The notes below the pieces were generated by a model, which was not told where the DNA came from, did not search any database, and saw nothing but the letters and a program-made list of their open reading frames with translations. Of a DNA stretch of 64,000 nucleotides, positions 1 through 8,015 are shown one piece after another. The stretch spans positions 1-64,000 of the forward strand of contig NZ_JAJNCZ010000010.1 in NCBI RefSeq assembly GCF_021026345.1. The letters run 5' to 3'. Each line of letters begins with the position of its first letter. Position 1 is the first letter of the stretch. Made by a program: the position numbers and the translations under genes. Source of the DNA: Rhizobium sp. GN54 (GTDB lineage Bacteria; Pseudomonadota; Alphaproteobacteria; Rhizobiales; Rhizobiaceae).

Positions 1-1
1 G

Positions 2-517
2 AACCTGACGGGCACCAGCCATGCCGACAAGCTGACCGGCAACGGCAGCGCCAACGTGCTGACCGGGGGCAACGGCAACGACGTGCTTTCGGGCGGCGGC
101 GGCAACGACACGCTGGTCGGCGGCTCGGGGGCCGACGTGCTCAAGGGCGGGACCGGCAAGGACACGCTCTACGGCGGCAAGGGTGCCGACGACCTCTATG
201 GCGGCGGCGGCAAGGATGTGTTCGTGTTCAAGGCGGTGTCGGATTCGACCAAGTCGGCCCGCGACACGATCTTCGACTTCGGCTCGGGCGATATCATCGA
301 CCTGAAGGCGATCGACGCCAACACGACGAAGTCGGGCAACCAGGCCTTCACTTTCATCGGCACGGACGCCTTCTCCGACAAGGCCGGCGAGTTGCGCTAC
401 GCCAAGAGCGGCAAGGACACCTATGTCACCGCCGACACCAACGGCGACGGCAAGGCAGACTTCGCCCTCCATATCGACAAGCTCGTCACCCTCGACAAGG
501 GAGACTTCCTGCTGTGA
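2..517 (+). CDS. RTX calcium-binding (hemolysin-type) protein, 5' truncated
   Basis: The reading frame is open from base 2, so the gene begins before the window. A GTG at 56 is internal to the repeat region. The visible part has a run of glycine/aspartate-rich nonapeptides of the GGxGxDxLx type (NGNDVLSGG, GGNDTLVGG, SGADVLKGG, GKDTLYGG, GADDLYGG). These form the calcium-binding parallel beta-roll of RTX proteins. A C-terminal segment follows with VFVF, DTIFDF and a hydrophobic end in FLL, as in the M10 peptidase C-terminal family. Such ends usually carry the uncleaved type I secretion signal, so the protein is probably exported by an ABC-type secretion system. The N-terminal effector part is outside the window, so activity (protease, lipase, adhesin) cannot be decided. 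Confidence 0.9.
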   Translation, partial: NLTGTSHADKLTGNGSANVLTGGNGNDVLSGGGGNDTLVGGSGADVLKGGTGKDTLYGGKGADDLYGGGGKDVFVFKAVSDSTKSARDTIFDFGSGDIIDLKAIDANTTKSGNQAFTFIGTDAFSDKAGELRYAKSGKDTYVTADTNGDGKADFALHIDKLVTLDKGDFLL

Positions 518-547
518 GGCGCCAGGCAATCGTCGGGATCGAAAACG

Positions 548-572
548 GGAGGCGGCCACATCGGCCGCCTCC
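548..572 (+). terminator. Putative hairpin terminator of the RTX gene
   Basis: Perfect inverted repeat GGAGGCGGCC / GGCCGCCTCC with a 5-nt loop, beginning 31 bases after the stop codon of the RTX gene. No clear T tract follows, so factor-independent termination is likely but unproven. Confidence 0.6.
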
Positions 573-687
573 ATTCGTCGCGGATCATGGTTTCGCGAGT
601 CCGCTCTCCTGCCGCTTCGAAGACACGGCACGTCACTTGGCTCCTAGCCGCTGATTGGAGCGCGAATGCCGAGGTGGGCAGCCTAGT

Positions 688-913
688 CTATTCCGGCATC
701 AGGCCATCGAAGACTTCCAACATCGCCTCCACCACGGCCTGGCCCAGGGCATTGGCGGCTTGAGCGATCTTCTCATCGGCACCATCGCGCGCCGCCACCG
801 CAAGATTGGCGCCTTGTTCGGCGACGATCCGCGACTGCTGCATCGCTTCCGGCAGCGGAATGCCGCGACTGGCGGCTTCGGTCAGATAGCCGGAGCGCTG
901 GCCGCAGATGGAG
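688..913 (-). pseudogene. Tyrosine recombinase remnant fused to an unrelated tail
   Basis: Read on the minus strand, 913-831 encodes RSGYLTEAASRGIPLPEAMQ, the segment around and after the conserved HxLR box of phage-type integrases. The match is lost at about 831. The frame then continues into an unrelated helical-looking tail (AVAARDGADEKIAQAANAL) and stops at 688-690. The same 83-base segment occurs at 53848-53930 with 71 of 83 identities by hand count. No catalytic tyrosine or N-terminal part remains, so this is a scar of a lost integrase gene. It overlaps the 3' end of the GlxA-type regulator gene. Confidence 0.6.
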
Positions 914-1982
914 TGGCGTGGTCTGCTTTTTCAAGCCTCAGCGATCGGGGTGCCCGTGACTTTGCGCGAAGGGCGTTCGGTGTTGTCCCGAAATTTGCGC
1001 GAAACCTCCGGCAGAAGTGCGAACTGCTCCCGAAACCCACGTCGAGGGCGATCTCGATCAGCGATTTGGACGTGCGCTCGATGAGAAGCATGGCCCTCTT
1101 CAAGCGGATTTTTTCATAGGCCGCCGCTGGAGACATGCCGGTCTTGCTTTGAAAGATGCGTTCGAGCTGGCGACGGGAAAGCCCAACGTTCAGCGCTATC
1201 TTGTCGATGCCGATCCGCTCGTCGAGATTTTGCTCCATGTAAAGCACCGCGGCCTTGATACGGCCGTCGAAGTGGACCGGAAGCGAGATCGGCGCGCGGC
1301 TCTGGACTTCGCTGCCTTCGCGCCGGCGTTCCAGTTGAAGGATTTCGAGGGCGTTCTTCTCCGCGCTTTCTCCCACATGCCTTCGCACCAGAAGCGCCGC
1401 AAGGTCGGCGACCGCGCTGCCGCCGGCGCAGGTGATGATGCCGCCGTCCTCGACGAAAAGCCGCTGCGACGTCAGCCGGACCTCCGGAAAACAGGCCCTG
1501 AATTCGGAATGGTGCAGCCAGCTGACACAGGCCTGTCGGTTGCGCAGAAGACCCAGACCGGCGAGGATGAAGCTGCCGGTGCAGACACCGATGATTCTGG
1601 TCTTCCTGCGCGAGGCCTCGTGCAGGAAGGCGATGGTTTCACGGTCGAGTTGTTCCTCGACATCGAGAAGGCCGCCGATGACGGCGATGTAGTCGAAGCG
1701 CTCCGGATTTCCCAGCCTGGTTGTCGGCGAGACCTGAATCCCGCTGCTCGACCGGATCATGTGCGGGGTGGCGCTGATCACGTCCCAGTCACACAGGAGC
1801 CGACCGGAACGGTCGTCGACGTCGCTGGCAAGCCTTAGCGTATCGACGAACAGGGAAAAGGCGCTCAAGGTGAAATGCCGCGCCAGGACGAAACCGACCT
1901 TCAGTTCGACGCCTGGGCGATGGCGCGTTCTGGGCGGCTCCGGACGGTTGGCGACGACATATCCTACCCCACGTTCGTACAT
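882..1982 (-). CDS. GlxA-family transcriptional regulator (DJ-1/PfpI + AraC HTH)
   Basis: About 366 residues. An N-terminal DJ-1/PfpI-like amidotransferase fold (about 27-195) includes the nucleophile-elbow segment GVCTGSFIL. A C-terminal AraC/XylS DNA-binding domain (about 240-342) has two helix-turn-helix segments, SRRQLERIFQSKTGMSP and EIALDVGFGSSSHFCRRFR. Relatives such as GbdR, CdhR and ArgR control catabolism of quaternary amines and amino acids. The start is ATG 1982 behind GGAG; a GTG just upstream at 1985 is an alternative. It lies 20 bases behind the transporter ATPase gene and is probably the last gene of that operon, so it may respond to the imported compound. The last residues (ATPSAASAPAI) are read from recombinase-remnant DNA in another frame, which suggests the natural C-terminus was replaced. 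Confidence 0.88.
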   Translation of the reverse strand: MYERGVGYVVANRPEPPRTRHRPGVELKVGFVLARHFTLSAFSLFVDTLRLASDVDDRSGRLLCDWDVISATPHMIRSSSGIQVSPTTRLGNPERFDYIAVIGGLLDVEEQLDRETIAFLHEASRRKTRIIGVCTGSFILAGLGLLRNRQACVSWLHHSEFRACFPEVRLTSQRLFVEDGGIITCAGGSAVADLAALLVRRHVGESAEKNALEILQLERRREGSEVQSRAPISLPVHFDGRIKAAVLYMEQNLDERIGIDKIALNVGLSRRQLERIFQSKTGMSPAAAYEKIRLKRAMLLIERTSKSLIEIALDVGFGSSSHFCRRFRANFGTTPNALRAKSRAPRSLRLEKADHATPSAASAPAI

Positions 1983-2005
1983 CACGGCTTCTCCTTCTCC
2001 GCGTG

Positions 2006-3109
2006 TCAGCCGGGTGTACCGGGCAGGAGATGGGCGGCCTCGGGGCGCCAGGAGAGCCAGGCCGCGGCCCCTGGAGAAAGGTCGAGCCCTTCCAATTCGT
2101 CGTGGCTCTTCTGTGCCTTCAATTCCAGCCCGGCGGCGGCGTTCTCCAGATGGATGACCGCCGTGGCGCCGACGAATTCCTCGCCGACGACCGACGCCTG
2201 TACGCCGTTGTAGCCTTCGCTTGGCGGCTCGTTGCTCAGATGGACACGGTCGTCCGAGACGACGAAGGTGGCCTGATCCCCTTTGCGCAATGGCGTGGCC
2301 GTGTGGCGCGCGACGATGAAGTCCCCGGCCCGCGTGGCGATCTTCACGGAAAGGCTGTCGGCATCCACGACGCTGCCGGAGAAGATGTTGGACGAACCCA
2401 GGAATTCGGCGACGAAGCGGGTGCGCGGCGCCCGATAGATCTCCTGCGGATTGCCGATCTGTTCGATCCGCCCCCGGCTCATGATCACGACGCGATCGGC
2501 CATCGAAAAGGCTTCGGACTGGCTATGCGTCACGTAGACGAAGGTGATGCCGAGCTCGCGCTGGAGATTGGACAGCACCGTCTGCATCCTCACCTTGAGA
2601 TGGGCATCGAGCGCCGACAGCGGCTCGTCGAGCAGGAGGATCTGCGGTTCCGTCACGAGCGAGCGGGCCAGTGCCACGCGCTGGCGCTGGCCGCCGGAAA
2701 GATGGTTGACGTTGCGGTCGGCGAATTCGGTGATCTGCATGCGCTCCAGCCATGTGTCGACCCGCTTTCGGCGTGCGGATTTTTCCACGCCGCGCATGCG
2801 CAGGCTGAACTCGACGTTCTCGCGGACGGTCAGGAACGGAAACAGCGCCAGGCTTTGCCAGACCATGGGCGTGTCCCGGCTCCAGGTCGGCAGGTCGTTG
2901 ATACGCTTTCCGGCAAGCCGGATCTCTCCCTCGCTCGGTGTTTCGAGACCGGCCAGCATGCGCAGCGTGGTCGTCTTGCCGCAGCCGCTGGATCCCATGA
3001 TGGCGAGGAATTCCCCCTGGCGGATTTCCAGGTCTGTCCTCTCCACGGCCACATAGGTGCCAAAGCGCTTGGCGACGCCATCGAATACAACGAGAGCCTC
3101 TTCGGTCAT
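2006..3109 (-). CDS. ABC transporter ATP-binding protein, PotA type
   Basis: 367 residues, the usual length of polyamine/opine-type importer ATPases. Walker A GSSGCGKTT lies at about 39-47, the Q-loop at VWQSLALFP, the signature LSGGQRQRVALARS at about 137-150, Walker B ILLLDEP at about 157-163 and the D-loop SALD directly after. The C-terminal third is a TOBE regulatory domain. It energises uptake by the two permeases encoded upstream; the ATG lies one base after the stop of the upstream permease. The family covers spermidine, putrescine and related cationic substrates. The neighbouring creatininase and creatinase make creatinine or creatine a better guess here, but that is inference. Confidence 0.93.
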   Translation of the reverse strand: MTEEALVVFDGVAKRFGTYVAVERTDLEIRQGEFLAIMGSSGCGKTTTLRMLAGLETPSEGEIRLAGKRINDLPTWSRDTPMVWQSLALFPFLTVRENVEFSLRMRGVEKSARRKRVDTWLERMQITEFADRNVNHLSGGQRQRVALARSLVTEPQILLLDEPLSALDAHLKVRMQTVLSNLQRELGITFVYVTHSQSEAFSMADRVVIMSRGRIEQIGNPQEIYRAPRTRFVAEFLGSSNIFSGSVVDADSLSVKIATRAGDFIVARHTATPLRKGDQATFVVSDDRVHLSNEPPSEGYNGVQASVVGEEFVGATAVIHLENAAAGLELKAQKSHDELEGLDLSPGAAAWLSWRPEAAHLLPGTPG

Positions 3110-3110
3110 G

Positions 3111-3941
3111 CTATTGAACTCCGGCGTTTTCCGCTGCGGCCTTCGGCGCGCTTCCGCGTTTCATGAGAAGGATCTGGGCCAGCACCACCAGCGTCATGGA
3201 GACGACGAAGACGAAGGTACCGATGACGTTGATGCGGGGACTGACCTGCCCCTGCAGGAAGCCGAGTACCTTGACGGGCAGGGTCTCGTTGAGGCCGGAG
3301 ACGAACCAGGCGACGGCGAACTCGTCGAAGGACACGGCCATGGTGATGAACAGCGCGGCAAGGATTGCCGGCTTGCAGAAGGGAATGATGACATGGCGCA
3401 TCGCCATCCATTCCGACGCACCGAGGTTCCACGCGGCCGCCTCGAGCGACGGGTCCATCTGGGACAGCCGCAACCGGATGATCGCCATGGCGAAGGGCGC
3501 GCACATCACCACATGCGCGATGATGACCGAATGGGTGGCGCCGGAAAGGTGGACGTTCGACAGGAAGGCGAGCATCGCAAGGCCCAGGATGACCACCGGG
3601 ATGGTCGGCGGCAGCAGCGCGAGCGCGAGATAGAGGGACTTGCCGATGAACCGGTAGCGAAAGTCGGTGTAGGCCGCGCCGAAGCCGATGGCGGTGGCAA
3701 GGACCGATACGCTGAGGCCCGTCACCAGGGTGTTCCGGAGGCCTTCCCAGACCAGCGGATCGGCGGCCACGGTCTCGTACCATATGGTCGAGAAGCCGCC
3801 GAGCGGCAACGACGGAAACCGGTCGACATTGAACGAGAAGACGAAGCTGGCGCCGATCGGGGCGAAGATGAATGCGAAGGCCAGCAGCAGGTAGAGCTTC
3901 AGAAGGAGCTCTATCAGCGGATTGCGATTGAAGGCGTTCAT
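3111..3941 (-). CDS. ABC transporter permease, PotC type
   Basis: 276 residues from MNAFNRNPLIELLLKLYL. Hydrophobic segments are spaced like a six-helix inner-membrane permease, with the cytoplasmic EAA loop (LEAAAWNLGASEWMAM) that docks on the ATPase. The longer open frame upstream of this ATG is out of phase with the preceding permease and is not believed. The start overlaps the upstream permease stop as ATGA (3938-3941), indicating translational coupling. With the upstream PotB-type protein it should form the heterodimeric membrane channel. Confidence 0.92.
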   Translation of the reverse strand: MNAFNRNPLIELLLKLYLLLAFAFIFAPIGASFVFSFNVDRFPSLPLGGFSTIWYETVAADPLVWEGLRNTLVTGLSVSVLATAIGFGAAYTDFRYRFIGKSLYLALALLPPTIPVVILGLAMLAFLSNVHLSGATHSVIIAHVVMCAPFAMAIIRLRLSQMDPSLEAAAWNLGASEWMAMRHVIIPFCKPAILAALFITMAVSFDEFAVAWFVSGLNETLPVKVLGFLQGQVSPRINVIGTFVFVVSMTLVVLAQILLMKRGSAPKAAAENAGVQ

Positions 3942-4783
3942 CGTCCGCGCTCCTTGTAGGCGTAGCGGACCGCCGCAAAGGCGACCATCAGCAAGGTTGC
4001 GATCATGGTCAGTGCGATCACGGCTGCCCGCGGCCATTGCTGGCCGGACTTGGTGGTATCCGTGATCAGGATGGAAAGCGTCGGCGGATCGCCGCCGCCG
4101 AGATAGAGCGGGCTGACGAAATCGCCGAAGGTGAGGATGAAGCAGAAGAGAGCGGCGATGACCAGGCCGACCTTCGCCGAGGGAACGATGACCTCGAAGA
4201 CCGTGCCGAAGCGACCGCAGCCCAGATTGTGCGCCGCTTCGATCAGGTTTCTGTCGACGAAGATCAGGCTGAAGAGCTGCAGCAGGACGACCAGCGGCAG
4301 GCACAGGGTCAGGTAGCCGATCATCACCCCGAAACTGGTGTTGAGCATGGTGAAGGGCCCCAGGCCCACGCGGGCGAACAGGGCGTTGAAGATGCCGTTG
4401 TCGGAGAGGAATATCTGCCAGGAATAGACGCGGACGAGGTAGCTCGTGAAGAAGGGGATGACCATCAGGAAGCTGGCCCACCGCCGCGCCGTGTCCGACA
4501 GCTTGAAGGCGATCGTATAGGCGAGGGGAAAGGCAAGCGCGCTTGCGATGGCAGCGCAGGCGGCCGCAAGGGCGAAGGTGCGAAGATAGGCGTCCCAGAA
4601 GACGCTCCGCCCAAGGATCCTGACCCAGTTGACCGTGTCGAAATCCGGCTCCATCCGGAAGTTCTTGACCGTCCAGAAGCTCAGGGCGATCAGAAACAGC
4701 AACGGTGCGAGAAAGAACATGACCTGCCAGATCAGCATCGGCAGGGAGAAGGTCAATCCGTACAGGGTAATCGGTTTGCGCAT
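3938..4783 (-). CDS. ABC transporter permease, PotB type
   Basis: 281 residues starting at MRKPITLYGL; GGAG sits 9 bases before this ATG, and the upstream extension to 4882 is GC-rich, proline/serine-rich and lacks hydrophobic character. The first membrane segment is LIWQVMFFLAPLLFLIALSF. An EAA-type loop (IEAAHNLGCGRFGTVFEV) is present. It is the partner of the PotC-type permease with a 4-base overlap, and forms the inner-membrane part of the creatinine-locus importer. The sequence is a full-length family member with no frame defect. Confidence 0.92.
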   Translation of the reverse strand: MRKPITLYGLTFSLPMLIWQVMFFLAPLLFLIALSFWTVKNFRMEPDFDTVNWVRILGRSVFWDAYLRTFALAAACAAIASALAFPLAYTIAFKLSDTARRWASFLMVIPFFTSYLVRVYSWQIFLSDNGIFNALFARVGLGPFTMLNTSFGVMIGYLTLCLPLVVLLQLFSLIFVDRNLIEAAHNLGCGRFGTVFEVIVPSAKVGLVIAALFCFILTFGDFVSPLYLGGGDPPTLSILITDTTKSGQQWPRAAVIALTMIATLLMVAFAAVRYAYKERGR

Positions 4784-4845
4784 CTGGCTGGCTCCGGGCT
4801 CAACATGCGGCAACTGGCCGGCGCTCGCAGAGCTGCCGGAGTGGA

Positions 4846-4868
4846 GGGGCGGACCGGAAGTCCGCCCC
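4846..4868 (-). promoter_or_regulatory. Intra-operon stem-loop after the binding-protein gene
   Basis: Perfect 9-bp inverted repeat GGGGCGGAC / GTCCGCCCC with a 5-nt loop between the binding-protein gene (ends 4911) and the first permease gene. Stem-loops in this position commonly protect the upstream mRNA, so that binding protein is made in excess over membrane parts. No T tract follows. Confidence 0.55.
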
Positions 4869-4910
4869 CAGGGGGAGCGCAAGGGAGAGTGCCGCCCCCG
4901 TAACCGCCGG

Positions 4911-6047
4911 CTAGGCGCCCTTGTATTCGGACCAGAAGTCGTTCCAGTCTTCGAGGCTCTGCTGGATGGGCAATTGCCGGTACTTGATGCGCCCGTTGCG
5001 GATCATGTCCATCACGTTGCTCTCGTTGAGCAGCATTCCCTGGCGCCGGGCCTCTTCAGGCGTCTCTGTCTGCAGCAGTTCCCAGCCCTTCTGGTTGGGG
5101 ATGAGCGCCGGATAGGCGGCCATGTTGGCCGATTTCACCTGGCCTTTGGCCGAGGTGCTGTACTGGATCCATTTCCTGGCGAGGTCCGCCTTCGCCGAAC
5201 CCTTGCCGATGGAGAAGGATTCGGTCCATTGCAGCCCGCCCTCCTCGGGGATGACGCTGCGCACTTTGGCGCCGCTCTTTTCGAGCGTGCCGGTGATCCA
5301 GTCGCCGATGCCGGCCATGGCCAGCATCTGACCGTTTTGGAGGGACGAGAACGTGCCGCCGTAGTCGAAGAAGCCGCCGACCTGCGGACGGAGCGTTTTT
5401 GTTTTCTCCTGCAGCCTCTCCCAGGCGTTTTCGTCGATGTCGTATGGCGAGGAATTCCCCTCCAGCAGGCTGATCTGGCCGAGATTGGGCAGGTGCCAGT
5501 CGAAATGCCCGACCTTGCCCTTCAGCTTTTCGTCCCAGAAGACGTTGTAGCTCGAGGCTTCCTTCTCCGTCAGCGCATCGGTGTTGTAGGCGACGCCCAG
5601 GAAGCCGAAGCGGGCAAGCACGGAGAAGAGCTTTCCGTCCTGCCAGTGGCCCGGGAACTGCTGGAATTCGGGAAAATAGTCGTCGAAGGCGTAGTCCTTC
5701 GGATCAAGCTCCTCGATATAGCCCGCGGCGTTGAGCTGCTGGACATATTCCGCGTCGGACAGGATGATGTCGAACGTGCCGGGAGGCGACTGGGCGATCA
5801 GCCCGAGCATGTTGTCACCGCCGGTATAGTATTTGGGCTTGAACTTGACGTTGTTCTCCGCCTCGAACTCGGCGACAACGTCGGGCTCGGCATGCCCGTA
5901 CCAAGCAAGCATGGTGAGTTCGACCGGCGCCGCGAAGGCCATCCGGCTGAGATACGGGGCGGCGAGAATTCCACCGCCCGCAAGGGTGGCTGTCTTGAGG
6001 ATATCGCGCCTGGTCGGGCGCTCCGGCAAGATGGATTTGATGGTCAT
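4911..6047 (-). CDS. ABC transporter substrate-binding protein, PotD type, Tat signal
   Basis: 378 residues. The N-terminus has a twin-arginine signal (RPTRRDILKTATLAGGG) and a cleavage-like AFAA at about 38, so the folded protein should reach the periplasm through Tat. The mature part is a type II periplasmic binding protein of the PotD/spermidine group (LTMLAWYGHAEPDVVAEFE near its start; the tail ends with LEDWNDFWSEYKGA). It is the first gene of a five-gene minus-strand operon. The PotD family binds cationic amines. The local enzymes suggest creatinine, creatine or a related guanidino compound, which remains an inference. Confidence 0.92.
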   Translation of the reverse strand: MTIKSILPERPTRRDILKTATLAGGGILAAPYLSRMAFAAPVELTMLAWYGHAEPDVVAEFEAENNVKFKPKYYTGGDNMLGLIAQSPPGTFDIILSDAEYVQQLNAAGYIEELDPKDYAFDDYFPEFQQFPGHWQDGKLFSVLARFGFLGVAYNTDALTEKEASSYNVFWDEKLKGKVGHFDWHLPNLGQISLLEGNSSPYDIDENAWERLQEKTKTLRPQVGGFFDYGGTFSSLQNGQMLAMAGIGDWITGTLEKSGAKVRSVIPEEGGLQWTESFSIGKGSAKADLARKWIQYSTSAKGQVKSANMAAYPALIPNQKGWELLQTETPEEARRQGMLLNESNVMDMIRNGRIKYRQLPIQQSLEDWNDFWSEYKGA

Positions 6048-6100
6048 TGCATTCCCCTTCGCTTGTTATTGGAAGCGAGGGTATGCAGCGCTTATCCATT

Positions 6101-6128
6101 TGCAAAATTAATTCTCATAATTTTTGCA
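6101..6128. promoter_or_regulatory. Candidate operator upstream of the transporter operon
   Basis: AT-rich dyad TGCAAAA / TTTTGCA with 14 bases between, 54 bases upstream of the binding-protein start. The core AATTCTCATA resembles the AATTTCTCATA repeats found on the other side of the LysR gene. It could be a LysR site or the operon promoter region. Confidence 0.4.
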
Positions 6129-6138
6129 TTAGGCTGCC

Positions 6139-7053
6139 TTATTGCCGGACCAGTTCGACATGAGCACGGGTCGGGTCACCGGAGACCCCTGCCTCGTCAA
6201 GGCGCGCAATGGCATGATTGACCAGCCGGATGCCGGCATCCGACAGGCGAGGGTGCTTGTAGAACAAGCCGACCCGGATTTCGGCGAGCGGCGGAAAGCC
6301 GTCCTTCTCGTCCAGTATCCGCATGCCGGGCAGCATGGTGTAGCGGGTGAGCGCGCTGACGCCGAGGCCGTTGACGACCGCGTTCTGCAGCCCCGCTATC
6401 CCCGATCCCGTATAGGCGACACGCCAGCGGATATTGGCGGCGTCGAGCGCCTGGATCATGCGTGACCGATAGGCGCATCCTTCAGGATGGGCGGCGAGGG
6501 GAATGCCCTGCGCCCGGTCGAACCGGATGTCTTCCACGGCCGCCCAGACCGGCCGCTCGACCCAGGAGCGCGACAGGTATTGCGTGCTTTCGCCGTTGAC
6601 CATGGCGATTGCGATATCCAGTTCGTCGGCACGCAGCCGGTCGAGGATTTCCGCGCTCCATCCGCAATGCAACTCGAGCGAGATTTCGGGATTCTGGCGG
6701 GTATATTCAGTGATCACGCCTTGCAGGAAGGCCACCGCATAGTCGTTGGGCAATCCGACGCGAATGACACCCGCGATCTTGGCCCGGTTGAAATAGGAGG
6801 CCGCCTCGTCGTTCATCCGCAGGATTTCCCGGGCGTAGCTCAGGAGCATCTCGCCTTCGCTTGTCAGCAGGAGCGTGCGTCCCACCTGCTTGATGATCGG
6901 CGCGCCCACCAGTTCCTCCAGCCGCCGGATCTGCAGGGAGATGGCCGGCTGGGTCCGCCCTAGCGCCTCGCCGGCCTTGGTGAAGGCGCCGAGATCGATC
7001 ACGGAAACGAAGGTGCGCAGGAGGTCGGTCTGGAAGTTGACGATATGGCGCAT
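6139..7053 (-). CDS. LysR-family transcriptional regulator of the creatinine locus
   Basis: 304 residues from MRHIVNFQTDLLRTFVSV. The N-terminal winged helix-turn-helix (about 8-68) has TKAGEALGRTQPAISLQIRRL, and a periplasmic-binding-protein-like effector domain follows. The frame extends to 7098, but the ATG at 7053 fits the family length and leaves the regulatory repeats at 7061-7099 outside the gene. The gene is divergent from creatininase and lies just downstream of the transporter promoter region, so control of both operons is likely. The effector is unknown; creatinine or creatine is the obvious candidate. Confidence 0.9.
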   Translation of the reverse strand: MRHIVNFQTDLLRTFVSVIDLGAFTKAGEALGRTQPAISLQIRRLEELVGAPIIKQVGRTLLLTSEGEMLLSYAREILRMNDEAASYFNRAKIAGVIRVGLPNDYAVAFLQGVITEYTRQNPEISLELHCGWSAEILDRLRADELDIAIAMVNGESTQYLSRSWVERPVWAAVEDIRFDRAQGIPLAAHPEGCAYRSRMIQALDAANIRWRVAYTGSGIAGLQNAVVNGLGVSALTRYTMLPGMRILDEKDGFPPLAEIRVGLFYKHPRLSDAGIRLVNHAIARLDEAGVSGDPTRAHVELVRQ

Positions 7054-7060
7054 GGATTTC

Positions 7061-7099
7061 AATTTCTCATACACGGATGATGAATATAAATTTCTCATA
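7061..7099. promoter_or_regulatory. Direct repeats in the LysR-creatininase intergenic region
   Basis: The 11-mer AATTTCTCATA occurs at 7061-7071 and again at 7089-7099, a spacing of 28 bases, between the divergent LysR and creatininase starts. A one-base-shorter version lies at 6110-6119 upstream of the transporter operon. Probably the LysR binding region. Confidence 0.5.
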
Positions 7100-7150
7100 T
7101 TTTCGGGCCGGCAGCAATTATTCCTCTCCGTTTTTGAAGAGGAGACGCCA

Positions 7151-7930
7151 ATGCCGACCGATTCCGTATTTGCCGCCGAACTGCCATGGCCGGATTATGA
7201 CAGCCGGGTCCGCGACGGCGCCGTGCCGATCCTTATTCCCATAGGGTCGATGGAACAGCACGGCCACCACATGCCGATGCATGTCGACGTGCTCCTGCCC
7301 ACCGAATTCGCGCGGCGGGTGGCCGGGGAGGTGGGTGGTCTGGTCGCGCCTCCCTTTACCTATGGCTACAAGTCGCATCAGAAATCCGGCGGCGGCAATC
7401 ATCTGCCCGGGACGACCAGCCTCGATGGCGCTACCCTGGTTGCGGCGCTGCGCGACGTCATCAAGGAATTCGCTCGCCATGGCGTGCGCAAGATATGCCT
7501 GGTCAACGGCCACTTCGAGAACTCCTGGTTCATCATCGAGGGGATCGATCTTGCCCTGCGCGAACTCAAGTGGGGCGGTATCGAAGACATCAAGATCGTC
7601 GTGCTTTCCTATTGGGACTTCGTCGACAAGGCGACGATCGCCCGGCTCTACCCGGACGGGTTCACCGGCTGGGACCTCGAACACGGCGGCGTGCTGGAGA
7701 CGTCGCTGATGCTCGCCCTCTATCCGCATCTGGTCGAGCTCGATCGGGCGGTCGATCACGCGCCGGCAAGCTTCCCACCCTACGATGTCTACCCACTGAG
7801 ACCGGAATGGACGCCGCCGTGCGGCACGCTCTCCTCGCCGAAGGATGCGTCCGAAGAAAAGGGCCACATCCTTCTCGATGTCTGCGTCAGGGGTATCGTC
7901 TCGGCGCTGAAGACGGAGTTCCATGCCTGA
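7151..7930 (+). CDS. Creatininase (creatinine amidohydrolase)
   Basis: 259 residues from ATG 7151 behind GAGGAG. It interconverts creatinine and creatine by opening or closing the lactam ring, in the cytoplasm. The metal-site residues of the Pseudomonas enzyme are all recognisable: GSMEQHGHHMPMHVD (E35, H37, D46), NGHFEN (H121, E123) and DLEHGG (E177, H178), plus the tryptophan in LSYWDF. The KSGGGNHLPGTTSLDG segment is also diagnostic of true creatininases rather than distant members such as MftE. It is convergent with creatinase, with a shared bidirectional terminator between them. The product creatine would be the substrate of that neighbour. Confidence 0.95.
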   Translation: MPTDSVFAAELPWPDYDSRVRDGAVPILIPIGSMEQHGHHMPMHVDVLLPTEFARRVAGEVGGLVAPPFTYGYKSHQKSGGGNHLPGTTSLDGATLVAALRDVIKEFARHGVRKICLVNGHFENSWFIIEGIDLALRELKWGGIEDIKIVVLSYWDFVDKATIARLYPDGFTGWDLEHGGVLETSLMLALYPHLVELDRAVDHAPASFPPYDVYPLRPEWTPPCGTLSSPKDASEEKGHILLDVCVRGIVSALKTEFHA

Positions 7931-7959
7931 TGCCGCGCCTCGGGCGGCCCCAGACGACG

Positions 7960-7990
7960 AACAGGCCGGCAAGATCCTTGCCGGCCTGTT
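7960..7990. terminator. Bidirectional terminator between creatininase and creatinase
   Basis: Perfect 14-bp inverted repeat AACAGGCCGGCAAG / CTTGCCGGCCTGTT with a 3-nt loop in the gap between the convergent genes. On the plus strand it is followed by TTCT after the stem-end TT; the stem-end AA gives a T pair on the other strand. A strong factor-independent terminator candidate. Confidence 0.85.
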
Positions 7991-8015
7991 TTCTATCGAT
8001 CACCCATCCTTCCGC

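Noticed and set aside
1017-1838. 273-codon plus-strand frame
   Set aside because: Shadow of the GlxA-type regulator gene.
3942-4481. Upstream extension of the PotC-type permease frame
   Set aside because: It is the PotB-type gene read in another frame (Arg/His/Pro-rich); the real start is the coupled ATG at 3941.
4629-6221. 530-codon plus-strand frame over the binding-protein gene
   Set aside because: Antisense to the Tat-exported binding protein and runs into the LysR gene; no ribosome-binding site.
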